Source: Promicromonospora sp049532985
Lineage (GTDB): Bacteria; Actinomycetota; Actinomycetes; Actinomycetales; Cellulomonadaceae
Direction: 5' to 3'
Length of the DNA: 64,000 bases
NCBI RefSeq assembly: GCF_049532985.1
Contig: NZ_CP186693.1
Span: forward strand, 682,001-746,000
In this document: piece by piece, positions 9,263 to 17,028 of the stretch
Position numbering within the stretch: the stretch's first letter is position 1
Layout: each line of letters opens with the position of its first letter
Position numbers and translations under genes: made by a program
The notes under the pieces: generated by a model
Database searches by the model: none
The model's input: the letters and a program-made list of their open reading frames with translations, nothing else
Told to the model about the DNA's origin: nothing

Positions 9263-9912
9263 CGGCCCGTCGCCCCACCGCTCGCCGCGTCCTCGCCCGG
9301 CGCCGTCTCGCGTGCCGCACCGTCCCGCGTCGCCGCGTCCTGCGCCGCCGCCGCACGCGCCGCGGCGTCCCGGGCCGCCATGTCCGCGGCCGACGCCTCG
9401 CCCGGCGCACCGTCGCCGAACACCTGCGACCACACGCCCCGTGCCGAGAGGAACACCGACGCCGCCTCCTGCGCGCCGGCCAGCGTGTGGTTCGCGCCCC
9501 AGCCGCACTGCACCTCGTTGGCCGCGGGCACCTCGGTGGCACGCACGACGTCACGCAGGGTCGCCTCGACCAGGTCGAGCACGTCCTCGTACGCGGGCTC
9601 GCCCTGGAGCATGAGGTAGAAACCCGTCTGGCAGCCCATCGGCGAGAAGTCCAGCACGGCGTCCGAGTGGTTGCGCGAGTGCTCCGCGAACAGGTGCTCC
9701 AGGGAGTGCACGGTCGGCATCTCCAGGTGCGCCACGTTGGGCTGGGTGAACCGCACGTCGTACTTGACGATCACGTCGCCCGCGGGAAGCTGCTTGCGGT
9801 CCGCGAGCCGCACGTACGGGGCGGCGACGGCACGGTGGTCCAGGTTGAACGACTCGACGTTCATGCGGGGCGCCGACGAGGCGGACGCCGCGGAGGATGC
9901 TTGCTCGGTCAC
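9259..9912 (-). CDS. luxS: S-ribosylhomocysteine lyase LuxS with Ala-rich tail
   Basis: 217 residues. It splits S-ribosylhomocysteine into homocysteine and 4,5-dihydroxypentane-2,3-dione, the autoinducer-2 precursor. All active-site residues are present: metal ligands H69, H73 (HSLEHLFAEH) and C136 (EVQCGWGANH), general base E72 and C94 in MGCQTGFY. After residue ~170 comes a ~47-residue tail of Ala, Asp, Gly and Arg that typical LuxS (~155-165 residues) lacks. It ends in the overlap with mtnN. The tail sequence is low-complexity and probably disordered. Confidence 0.95.
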   Translation of the reverse strand: MTEQASSAASASSAPRMNVESFNLDHRAVAAPYVRLADRKQLPAGDVIVKYDVRFTQPNVAHLEMPTVHSLEHLFAEHSRNHSDAVLDFSPMGCQTGFYLMLQGEPAYEDVLDLVEATLRDVVRATEVPAANEVQCGWGANHTLAGAQEAASVFLSARGVWSQVFGDGAPGEASAADMAARDAAARAAAAQDAATRDGAARETAPGEDAASGGATGR

Positions 9913-9970
9913 AGGACGAGCCTATGTCCTCGCGGCCCGCCCCGGGAGACCGCGTACTACGCTGCCACGC

Positions 9971-10885
9971 GTGAGCAGCACCGACGCCACCGCACCCGCC
10001 ACCGACCCACGGGCACCCACGCTGGGGCAGGTGGTCGGCGCCCTCGACGGGCTCTACCCGCCCTCGACGGCGGAGGGATGGGACGCCGTCGGGCTCGTGG
10101 CCGGCGACCCCGCCGCGACCGTCCGCAGGGTGCTGTTCGCGGTGGACCCGGTGGCCGCCGTCGTCGACCAGGCCCTCGGCTGGGGCGCCGACCTGCTCGT
10201 CACCCACCACCCCCTGTTCCTGCGCGGCACCAGCTCCGTGGCCGCGACCACCTTCAAGGGCACCGTGGTCCACCGGCTCCTCACCGGCGGCTGCGCCCTC
10301 CACGTGGCGCACACCAACGCCGACGCCGCCCCGCGGGGCGTGGCCGACGCCCTCGCCGACCTCGTGGGCATCACCGACCGGCGCCCCCTCGAGGTGAGCA
10401 CCGCCGGCCCCGACACGGACAGCCGAGGCATCGGCCGCGTCGGACGGCTCGCGGAACCGACGACCCTCGCCGACTTCGCCCGCCGTGTCGCCGCCGCGCT
10501 CCCCGCCACCGCCCAGGGCATCCGCTACGCCGGCGACCCCGACGCCCACGTCACCACGGCCGCCGTCCTCGGCGGGTCCGGCGACGGCTACTTCGACGCC
10601 GTTCGCGCGGCCGCCGCCGACGTCTACGTCACCTCCGACCTGCGCCACCACCCCGCCTCCGAGCTGCGCGAGCGCGCCGAGTTCGAGGCCCGGGCCGCGG
10701 GCGGCGCCGGACCGTCCGGCACCCCGTTCCTCGTCGACACCGCCCACTACGCCAGCGAGTGGCCCTGGCTGCGCTACGCCGCCGACGACCTCACGGCGGC
10801 GCTCGCGGCCGACGGGCTCGCGGTCGAGACGCGGGTCAGTGAGCTCGTGACCGACCCCTGGACCGGACGAGTCCCCTCTCGCTGA
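9971..10885 (+). CDS. Nif3-like dinuclear metal center protein
   Basis: 304 residues. Nif3/YbgI/DUF34 family: conserved metal ligands are visible in DLLVTHHPLFLRG, VAHTNADAA, TSDLRHHPASE and VDTAHYASE. The last segment (usually HxxxE) is typical of the family's C terminus. Such proteins form hexameric toroids with two metals per subunit. Proposed roles include GTP cyclohydrolase-like or repair activity, none firm. GTG start at the end of a clear intergenic gap. Immediately followed, 92 bp on, by the coiled-coil zinc-ribbon gene, a pairing conserved across actinobacteria. Confidence 0.9.
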   Translation: MSSTDATAPATDPRAPTLGQVVGALDGLYPPSTAEGWDAVGLVAGDPAATVRRVLFAVDPVAAVVDQALGWGADLLVTHHPLFLRGTSSVAATTFKGTVVHRLLTGGCALHVAHTNADAAPRGVADALADLVGITDRRPLEVSTAGPDTDSRGIGRVGRLAEPTTLADFARRVAAALPATAQGIRYAGDPDAHVTTAAVLGGSGDGYFDAVRAAAADVYVTSDLRHHPASELRERAEFEARAAGGAGPSGTPFLVDTAHYASEWPWLRYAADDLTAALAADGLAVETRVSELVTDPWTGRVPSR

Positions 10886-10977
10886 CCCGGGGTGGGCACG
10901 GACCGGTGCTCCACGCCGTCGGGCGCGGGGTAGCGTTGGACCACCCCCGACCCGATCCGACCCGAGAGGACGCCTCC

Positions 10978-11721
10978 GTGGCTACCGCACCAGCCGAGGA
11001 CCAGCGCAGGCTGCTCGACGTCCAGGCGCTCGACACCCGTGCCCAGCAGCTCGCCCACCAGCGCAAGAACCTGCCCGCGCTCACCCGGCTGAGCGAGCTC
11101 GACGGTCAGATCGCCGACCTGCGCACCTCGCTCGTCGAGTCCCGCACCCGGGTGGCCGACCTCAAGCGCGAGCTGACCAAGGCGGAGAGCGACGTCGAGC
11201 AGGTCCGCAACCGCGCCGCCCGCGACCAGCAGCGCCTCGACTCCGGCAGCGTCAGCGCCAAGGACGCCGTGGCGCTCACCGACGAGCTCTCCTCGCTCGC
11301 CACCCGCCAGGCCGCGCTGGAAGAGGTCGAGCTCGACGTCATGGAACGCCTGGAGGCGCACGAGGACGCCCTCGCCAAGGTCGAGGCCGCCAACGACGCC
11401 CTGGTCGCCGACAAGACCGCCGTCGAGGCCGAGCGCGACGCCGCCTGGGCCGAGATCGACGCGCAGGCGGCGGCGCTCGCGGCCGAGCGGACGCAGGCGG
11501 CCGAGGGCCTGGACGCCGGTCTGGTCGCCCTGTACGAGAAGCTGCGCGCCCAGCTCGGTGGCACGGGCGCGGCGGTGCTCAACGGCAACCGCTGCGAGGG
11601 CTGCCGCATCGACCTCCCGCCGGGCGACGTCGCGGCGATCAAGAGCGCGGCGCCGGACGCCGTGGTGCGTTGCGAGGAGTGCGGCCGCATCCTGGTGCGG
11701 GTCGCGTCCACGGTCGGCTGA
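10978..11721 (+). CDS. Coiled-coil C4 zinc-ribbon protein (DUF164 type)
   Basis: 247 residues. About residues 10-190 are a long heptad-rich helical region (many Ala, Glu, Lys, Leu, Gln). The C terminus has a four-cysteine ribbon, CEGC (in NRCEGCRIDLPP) and CEEC (in VRCEECGRILVR). GTG start with GAGAGGACG upstream. Related proteins (DUF164/HP0958-like) act as structural or nucleic-acid-binding chaperones, for example in flagellar biogenesis elsewhere. In actinobacteria the gene follows the Nif3-like gene and no function is established. Confidence 0.88.
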   Translation: MATAPAEDQRRLLDVQALDTRAQQLAHQRKNLPALTRLSELDGQIADLRTSLVESRTRVADLKRELTKAESDVEQVRNRAARDQQRLDSGSVSAKDAVALTDELSSLATRQAALEEVELDVMERLEAHEDALAKVEAANDALVADKTAVEAERDAAWAEIDAQAAALAAERTQAAEGLDAGLVALYEKLRAQLGGTGAAVLNGNRCEGCRIDLPPGDVAAIKSAAPDAVVRCEECGRILVRVASTVG

Positions 11722-11733
11722 ACCGCACCAGGG

Positions 11734-13038
11734 TCACCGCCGCCCGAGCGACCCCCGGGCGAACGCGGGTGCGAGCGGGATCAGGGCGAGCACGAGGACG
11801 GCGGGCAGGGCGAACCCGAGCCGCAGGTTGTCGGCGCCGACGAAGCCGGTGAGCACCGAGCCGAGCAGCGCGCCCACGTAGTTGAACTGGTTGAAGCGGG
11901 CGATGACGGCGTCGGTGCGGGCCCGGTCGGCAGCGCCGACGCCACCCGCGGTCGGTGCTCCGGCGGGTGTCGTGGCGCCGCCCGCCGCGATCCGCCCCGC
12001 GGCCGAGAAGCTGAGCGGTGCCACCAGCGCCACGGCGGCACCGAGCACGGTGAAGCCCGCGACGGCCACCTGCCACGTGGGCGCGAGCACCACGAGCGCG
12101 AGCGCGGCGAACGCGACCACGGCCCCGACCCGGAGCAGCACGGTGACCCCGAACCGGGTGACCAGCGCCCCGCCGGTCAGCCGGACCACGATGGACGTGA
12201 CCAGGTACGGGAACGTGGCGAGCGCGACGAGGTTGCCCGGCGCGTCGAACGCCCGCGCCAGGTAGACGGGTCCCCAGGCCGATGCGGCGGTGTCGACCAT
12301 GTAGAACACGACCAGCCCCGCGCCCACCAGCCAGATGGGACGCCAGGGCACGGGCTCGGCCGGGGTGGTGGTCCCGGCGGGGGTGGACGTCGTGCCGGTC
12401 CGCCTGGAGCCTGCCGGCCCGGTCAGTCCCGGCACCGGCCCGGCGGCGTCCGCGCCCCAGGAGGGCCCGGCGCGGCGCCCGGCGTCGTCGTCGGCCCGCT
12501 GGTGCGGTAGATACGGTGCGAACGCCGCCACGAGCGGGACCACCACGACGAACACCCCGGCCGCGGGGGAGAGGTGCCCGGTGGCGAGCGACACGGCGGC
12601 GGCGAGGATGCCGCCGGTGGTCCACCAGCCGTGCGACGACGGCAGGATGGGCCGGTCGTACCGGTGCTCCAGGTCCACGGCCTGCATGTTCGAGGCGGCG
12701 TCGACGAGGCCGAGCGCGATGCCGTAGGCGGCCACGCCGCCCACGAAGAAGGCCATGGCGGGTGCCAGCACCAGGGTCGGGACGGCCACCACCATGAGCA
12801 CGAACGCGATCCGCAGCAGCGCGGCGCTGCCCACGCGCCGCGCGGTGTGCTCGGCCACCAGGGAGCCGGCGCCGGCGAGCAGCACCATCATCAGCAGGAG
12901 CAGGGAGAGGGCCACCTCGTCCAGCCCCCAGTGCTCCAGGAACCGCGGCAGCCGGGTGGTGAGGCTGATGAAGACGAATCCCTGCGCGAAGAACGCCGCG
13001 GCCACGGCGACGCGGACGCCCGTCAGGCTGTAGGTCAT
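11734..13038 (-). CDS. MFS transporter
   Basis: 434 residues, with about 12 hydrophobic segments, for example AVAAAFFAQGFVFISL, LLLLMMVLLAGAGSL, ALLRIAFVLMVVAVPTLVLA and a C-terminal LVLALIPLAPAFARG. A Pro/Arg/Thr-rich hydrophilic loop (about residues 190-235) sits in the middle, where MFS carriers have the loop between helices 6 and 7. Closest in style to FucP/YbjJ-like carriers, but no substrate motif is evident. It ends 12 bp from the convergent zinc-ribbon gene. Drug or sugar efflux cannot be told apart. Confidence 0.85.
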   Translation of the reverse strand: MTYSLTGVRVAVAAAFFAQGFVFISLTTRLPRFLEHWGLDEVALSLLLLMMVLLAGAGSLVAEHTARRVGSAALLRIAFVLMVVAVPTLVLAPAMAFFVGGVAAYGIALGLVDAASNMQAVDLEHRYDRPILPSSHGWWTTGGILAAAVSLATGHLSPAAGVFVVVVPLVAAFAPYLPHQRADDDAGRRAGPSWGADAAGPVPGLTGPAGSRRTGTTSTPAGTTTPAEPVPWRPIWLVGAGLVVFYMVDTAASAWGPVYLARAFDAPGNLVALATFPYLVTSIVVRLTGGALVTRFGVTVLLRVGAVVAFAALALVVLAPTWQVAVAGFTVLGAAVALVAPLSFSAAGRIAAGGATTPAGAPTAGGVGAADRARTDAVIARFNQFNYVGALLGSVLTGFVGADNLRLGFALPAVLVLALIPLAPAFARGSLGRR

Positions 13039-13136
13039 GACGGCACATCCAACCGGTCGCGGCCTGCAGGCGCCAGGGGTGCGGCGTGGTCGTTACCGGA
13101 GCGTCGCCGGGCGGGGTGCGGGGGCGGCCGGGCCGC

Positions 13137-13964
13137 TCAGGCGAGGACGAGCTCCAGGGTGCGCGGGCCGCGCGGTCTGCCGTCGAGCAGGTTGGCCTCG
13201 ATCAGGGTCTGGTCCTTGCCGGAACCGATCTCGGTGAGCACCACCGAGCCGACCAGCTCCTGCGCCGCCTTGAGCACGTCCTCGCTGGTGCGTGCCTCGT
13301 GCTCGCGGCGCAGCAGGTGCCCGGCCAGCACCCCGCGCGTGTGCTTCGCGTTGTGCGAGACGACGGTCCGCTTCCCGCCGGTCTCGCGCAGCACGCGCAC
13401 CTCGACCCACTCGGCGGCGTCCGCGCCCGTGGTCCGCGGCTTCCAGGCCGCCACGTACGTGGCCGACCGGCAGTCCACGACGACGTCGCCCGCGGCCCGC
13501 GCGTCGAGCACCTCGGCCAGGGCGGGCTTCCAGTACGCGGCGAGCCGGCCGACGTCGGGCAGGCTCACGCCCATGCCCAGCCGGTAGGCGGGGATGCGGT
13601 CTCCGGGCGCGACCACGCCCCACAGCCCGGAGAAGGTGAGCACGCTCGCGTGGGCGCGCTGGGCGGCGGCGTCGGGCAGACCGGCCAGGCCGGCGGCCGC
13701 GTACAGGACCCCCGTGTAGACCTCGGCGGCGCGGGCCGTAGGTGTCTCGCGCAGTGTCGTGTTGCGCGCCACCTCGTCCGCGAGCCCGTCGCCGACGCCG
13801 AGCACGGCCGTCGCATCGGGCCGCGCGCTGGTCCGCGCCAGGTGGGTCAGCATCTCCTCGCGGCGCTCGGTGAGCTCCGGGTGGGCCAGGGTGGACAGGT
13901 CGAGGGGCGCGGCGCCGTCGGGCGCGGGCGTCTTGCCCTCGGAGGGCGGCAGGAGCAGGAGCAC
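13137..13964 (-). CDS. yaaA: Peroxide stress protein YaaA
   Basis: 275 residues. The DUF328/YaaA signature is plain: MLLLLPPSEGKT at the N terminus, then VYTGVLYAAAGLAGLP, FSGLWGVVAPGDRIPAYRLG and the family's typical central YWKPALAEVLDARAAGDVVVD. In E. coli YaaA lowers intracellular free iron and protects DNA during hydrogen peroxide stress. It binds DNA with a helix-hairpin-helix-like fold. GTG start. Divergent from the tautomerase-like gene 23 bp away, so both probably share a promoter region. Confidence 0.92.
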   Translation of the reverse strand: MLLLLPPSEGKTPAPDGAAPLDLSTLAHPELTERREEMLTHLARTSARPDATAVLGVGDGLADEVARNTTLRETPTARAAEVYTGVLYAAAGLAGLPDAAAQRAHASVLTFSGLWGVVAPGDRIPAYRLGMGVSLPDVGRLAAYWKPALAEVLDARAAGDVVVDCRSATYVAAWKPRTTGADAAEWVEVRVLRETGGKRTVVSHNAKHTRGVLAGHLLRREHEARTSEDVLKAAQELVGSVVLTEIGSGKDQTLIEANLLDGRPRGPRTLELVLA

Positions 13965-13987
13965 CCGCCTAGCGTAAGTTGCCGCGC

Positions 13988-14371
13988 ATGGCGCAGCTCA
14001 AGGTGTACGGCAGGCGGTCGGTGTGGGGCGAGCGACGCACGGAGATCTCCGACGCCCTGCACGACGTGCTGGTGCGCACGTGGCAGCTCCCGCCGGACAA
14101 GCGCTTCCACCGCTTCCTCCTCCTGGACGACGGCGACCTGGTCGCCCCGCGCTCGGACGCCTACCTGGTCGTGGAGATCGTCTGCTTCACGGGCCGCAGC
14201 CGAGAGGCCAAGCGCGCGCTGATCGGGGCCGTGTACGACACGGTGGCACCTCGTCTGGGCCTGTCGGCCGACGACCTGGAGCTGGTGATCCTGGAGAGCC
14301 CCCGGGAGAACTGGGGCATCCGCGGCGTCTCGGGCGACGAGCTGACCCTGGGCTACCGCGTGGAGGTGTGA
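13988..14371 (+). CDS. Tautomerase-fold family protein
   Basis: 127 residues. The opening AQLKVYGRR and the internal pattern DKRFHRFLLLDDGDLVAPR, YLVVEIVCFTGRS and NWGIRGVSGDEL match an actinobacterial branch of the tautomerase superfamily (beta-alpha-beta, trimer forming). The catalytic Pro-1 normally exposed after Met removal is replaced by Ala if the ATG is the start. A TTG nine bases upstream would give Met-Pro but shifts the first strand. Activity is therefore doubtful. It lies just before the 70-bp palindrome, which probably ends its transcript. Confidence 0.7.
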   Translation: MAQLKVYGRRSVWGERRTEISDALHDVLVRTWQLPPDKRFHRFLLLDDGDLVAPRSDAYLVVEIVCFTGRSREAKRALIGAVYDTVAPRLGLSADDLELVILESPRENWGIRGVSGDELTLGYRVEV

Positions 14372-14383
14372 CGCTGCGCCTGC

Positions 14384-14453
14384 CGCCAGGTGAGTGCGGG
14401 AGTAGTGGCGTTCTGACCGGTCAGAACGCCACTACTCCCGCACTCACCTGGCG
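14384..14453. terminator. 70-bp perfect palindrome, probable terminator
   Basis: A perfect inverted repeat with two 35-base arms and no spacer, centred between 14418 and 14419 (core TTCTGACCGGTCAGAA). It starts 12 bp after the tautomerase-like gene and ends ~24 bp before rnpB. As RNA it would form a hairpin of more than 30 base pairs. There is no U-tract, as is common for high-GC actinobacterial terminators. It could also be a repeated palindromic element. Confidence 0.6.
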
Positions 14454-14476
14454 ACGTGCTCAGGTACGATTCATCC

Positions 14477-14880
14477 GCGGACGAGTCGGTCGGGCGGTCG
14501 CGTCGGGTGCCTTCGGGCGCCCGCCGAGGAACGTCCGGGCTCCACAGGGCAAGGTGGTGGCCAACAGCCACCCGGGGTGACCCGCGGGACAGTGCCACAG
14601 AAAACAGACCGCCCTCGGCCTCGGCCGGGGGTAAGGGTGAAACGGTGGTGTAAGAGACCACCAGCGCTGCCGGTGACGGCAGCGGCTCGGTAAACCCCAC
14701 CTGGAGCAAGGTCAGACAGACTGTGTTTGAGGGCTGCTCGCCCGATTCTCTTGCGAGAAGCACAGTCGGGTAGACCGCTCGAGCCCTGCGGCAACGCAGG
14801 GCCTAGATGGATGACCGTCGCCCGCGCCGGGGTAACCGGGCGCGGGAACAGAACCCGGCGTACAGGCCGGCTCGTCCGCT
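14477..14880 (+). ncRNA. rnpB: RNase P RNA (class A)
   Basis: The catalytic RNA of ribonuclease P, which matures tRNA 5' ends. The 5' GCGGACGAGTCGG pairs with the 3' CCGGCTCGTCCGC as helix P1. Diagnostic blocks are present in order: GAGGAACGTCCGGGCTCC, CAGGGCAAGGTGGTGGC, GACAGTGCCACAGAAAACAG, GTAAGGGTGAAACGGTG, GTAAACCCCACC, TAGATGGATGACC and CAGAACCCGGCGTACAGG. Length ~404 nt is normal for actinobacteria. Its 3' end serves as the integration target of the element that follows. Confidence 0.97.
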
Positions 14881-14895
14881 TTTAGAACCCTGACC
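14852..14895 (+). repeat. Left attachment repeat (rnpB 3' end)
   Basis: These 44 bases include the last ~28 of rnpB and 16 bp downstream. They match 18758-18801 at 38 of 44 positions, all six differences being transitions. An integrase remnant begins 8 bp further on. This is the expected layout of an attL site in which the element restores the end of the RNA gene. Confidence 0.75.
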
Positions 14896-14902
14896 AGGGC
14901 AT

Positions 14903-15720
14903 TCAGGCTGCCACAGGGTGCGCAGTCCGCAGAGAGTCCGCAGGAACTGCGCCGAGCACGCTGTCCACAGCGTCGCGGGTCCGGTCGTCGTCCGGCCACA
15001 GGTGCGAGTAGGTGTCCAGCGTCTCGGCTGCGGACTTGTGTCCGAGACGCGCCTGCACCACCTTCACCGACGCTCCACGCCGGATGAGCAGGCTCGTGTA
15101 GTAGTGCCTCAGGTCGTGGAACACCATGGCACCGCGCGGAAGGTCGCCGAGCGCTGCTCGTGCTGCCTCGATGAGCGTTGGGCTTGCATCCTCAGGTGGG
15201 ATGAGGCCCGCAGCACGCGCCTGGATCACGAGGACATCCGCCTTCGCGGTCGACGTCCCAAGCGTCCGCGCTACCGTTCCGGTCCGGTCCTTGGGCGAGG
15301 CGTCGAGCCACGCGAATGCCGCGAGGACCGTCCGCCGGGCCGCCGTCCAGACGTCGTTGAAGGCAGACCGTCGAAGTGCTCCGCCCTCGGAGTTCGTGAA
15401 GATGAGCCCATCGGCCCCGGCGAGAACGTGGCCAGGTGCGTGGTGAGCGCATCGACCACTGTCTGCGGCAGCGGGACCTCGCGCTCTGACGCCTCGGTCT
15501 TGAGGTCGCCGAACGCCGGACGAGAGCCGTTGACCGAGACGAGCTGTCGGTCAACGGTCAAGGTCCTCCGCTTGAGGTCGACTCGGTCCGGGGTGAGTCC
15601 GAAGACCTCACCCTGCCGGAGCCCTGTCCCTGCCGTCGTGACCACCAGCGCTCGGTAAAGCTCCGGGATCACGTCGCGGAGACTGAACACAACCTCCGTC
15701 GAGAGGGGAAACGACCTTCT
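14903..15720 (-). pseudogene. Tyrosine recombinase/integrase, frameshifted
   Basis: Two frames together rebuild the catalytic domain of a phage-type tyrosine integrase. Upstream part: ELYRALVVTTAGTGLRQGE with the first catalytic Arg, then DRVDLKRRTLTVDRQLV and SEREVPLPQTVVDAL. A one-base loss near 15415 shifts the frame, after which the text continues GLIFTNSEGGALRR, FHDLRHYYTSLLIRRG (HxLRH box), VQARLGHKSAAETLDTYSHL with a tyrosine at DTYSH. The N-terminal arm-binding domain is missing: at about 15715 the sequence runs into a methyltransferase fragment. It reads toward rnpB from 8 bp outside the repeat, as expected for the integrase of an element inserted there. Inactive. Confidence 0.85.
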
Positions 15721-15734
15721 TCTTGCCGGGCTTG

Positions 15735-16235
15735 GGCGCGGACCTGCATTCGATGATGCCGCTGAGGCAGGAGATAGTGAATTCTCCGTGCTGATCCAGA
15801 CGCTTCTGGAGTAGCGATTCGGCCGCTCTCACTGTTCGGTGGAACGGGACACCGCTCTTGCGTGCGAAGGATTCGTAGGACGCAAGGTGGTTGATGACCG
15901 GATCAGGTGACGTGACGCTGATCGTCCCTGGGAGTTCATGGGTCTCGACGGAGCCGAAGTGTCTTCTCAGCATCGTCGGCGCAGCGTTCAGTGGAAACCT
16001 GCGGGACAGCGATATTCGCTCAGGGGGGTCGGAGTGTCGAGAACCTGGGATGCGGCCCGGCGCCAGAGGTTGTCAAGCTCGCTCTTGTCCTCGATAGCGT
16101 TCGTTGAGACGAATGCTGTCCCCGACGGGCTAAGGACCCGCGCCAGTTCCCGGATACCAGCCTCGACGTCCTCGACGTGGTACAGCATGTGCATCGCCAG
16201 CACGACGTCGGCCGAATCAGTAGCGACCCGGCAGG
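15735..16235 (-). pseudogene. Class I SAM methyltransferase, 5' truncated and frameshifted
   Basis: A methyltransferase C-terminal half is recoverable in two frames: SADVVLAMHMLYHVEDVEAG and RELARVLSPSGTAFVSTNA (motifs IV-V of a class I fold), then DNLWRRAASQVLD, a frameshift near 15980, then RRHFGSVETHELPGTISVTS, HLASYESFARKSGVPFHRTV and LSGIIECRSAP. The SAM-binding glycine loop is gone, cut off at about 16235. Remnant cargo of the rnpB element. The substrate cannot be inferred. Confidence 0.65.
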
Positions 16236-16239
16236 GGTA

Positions 16240-16697
16240 TCCAGGCCTGGAGCGGCGAGTGCCGCTCGGTGTGCAGGAGACGGCCGACCACATTATGGAG
16301 CCGGCTGGCGATGCCGGGCGGCGCTTGTCGGAGGCGTGGCATGCTGCATTCGGCGTCAACCCTGACCCATCCAAGGCGTACGGACTGGCGATCAAGGCGG
16401 TCGAGGATGCAGCAAAGCCGGTTGTGAGCCCGAACGATGGCAAGGTAACGCTGGGCAAGATGATCGGGGTTATCCGGGACCAGGGATGGGGTCTTCCGCT
16501 ACAGCGCGAGGACTCGCAGGCGCCGACATCGGAGGTGCTGCTCGGGATGTTGCGTGCGTTGGGCCGGGCAGGTTGACCGGCACGGTGGAACGGAAAAACC
16601 GGACCACCGCGAAGGGACCCAGGATGCGGCTGGGGTTGCGGTGTTGCTGGCGGTTCCGCTCGTACAGTGGTTCACGTCAGGAACTGCGGCGGCTCTC
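16240..16697 (+). pseudogene. Hypothetical protein C-terminal remnant, frameshifted
   Basis: Reading GLERRVPLGVQETADHIM, then RRLSEAWHAAFGVNPDPSKA, GLAIKAVEDAAKPVVSPND, TLGKMIGVIRDQG and SEVLLGMLRAL. A frameshift near 16560 is followed by GQVDRHGGTEKPDH and VAVLLAVPLVQWFTSGTAAL in the next frame. The recovered text resembles the C-terminal half of a family of actinobacterial proteins often found on mobile elements and of unknown function. I cannot name it. The N-terminal half is absent. Confidence 0.5.
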
Positions 16698-16764
16698 ATC
16701 TGAGGCCGGCATTGCTCCGTGGTCAAGGCGCGTGATTCCGCTGGAAGTGGCTTGCGCCCGGGCT

Positions 16765-16828
16765 TTCCCAGCGTGATCTGGACCGCCGTCGCCCCCGACG
16801 CCGTCCGCACCCGCCGGATCCACACCAC
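16765..16828 (-). mobile_element. IS transposase N-terminal scrap (IS1634-like)
   Basis: Only the opening of a transposase remains: WIRRVRTASGATAVQIT, a start typical of IS1634-type actinobacterial transposases, followed at once by unrelated sequence. The rest of 16698-17028 contains no gene that I can support, apart from this scrap and the hairpin at 16980. Confidence 0.45.
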
Positions 16829-16979
16829 CCAACAAGCCTACTTAGTGCATTGACCGCGCGCTAAATCCACAGCACCCCGAACATCAGCCCAGGTCACAGC
16901 CCCGCACGTCTCGCATGTGGACAGCAGTGACCCAAGTCAGGTAACACGCGCAGGCAGGGCTGGCCTCGCAGTTCCGACC

Positions 16980-17021
16980 ATGGCAGTAGGCCCGGACCAT
17001 TTGGTCCGGGCCTACTGCCAT
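16980..17021 (-). terminator. 20-bp-arm hairpin after the DUF1214 gene
   Basis: Perfect inverted repeat, arms 16980-16999 and 17002-17021, loop TT, beginning 7 bp past the stop of the minus-strand DUF1214 gene. The arm ends in CCCGGACCA. Placement and stem strength indicate a terminator for that gene. Confidence 0.7.
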
Positions 17022-17028
17022 TTCGGTT

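Noticed and set aside
9913..9970. SAM or SAH riboswitch upstream of luxS
   Set aside because: The luxS upstream gap is under 60 bp and no riboswitch core was seen.
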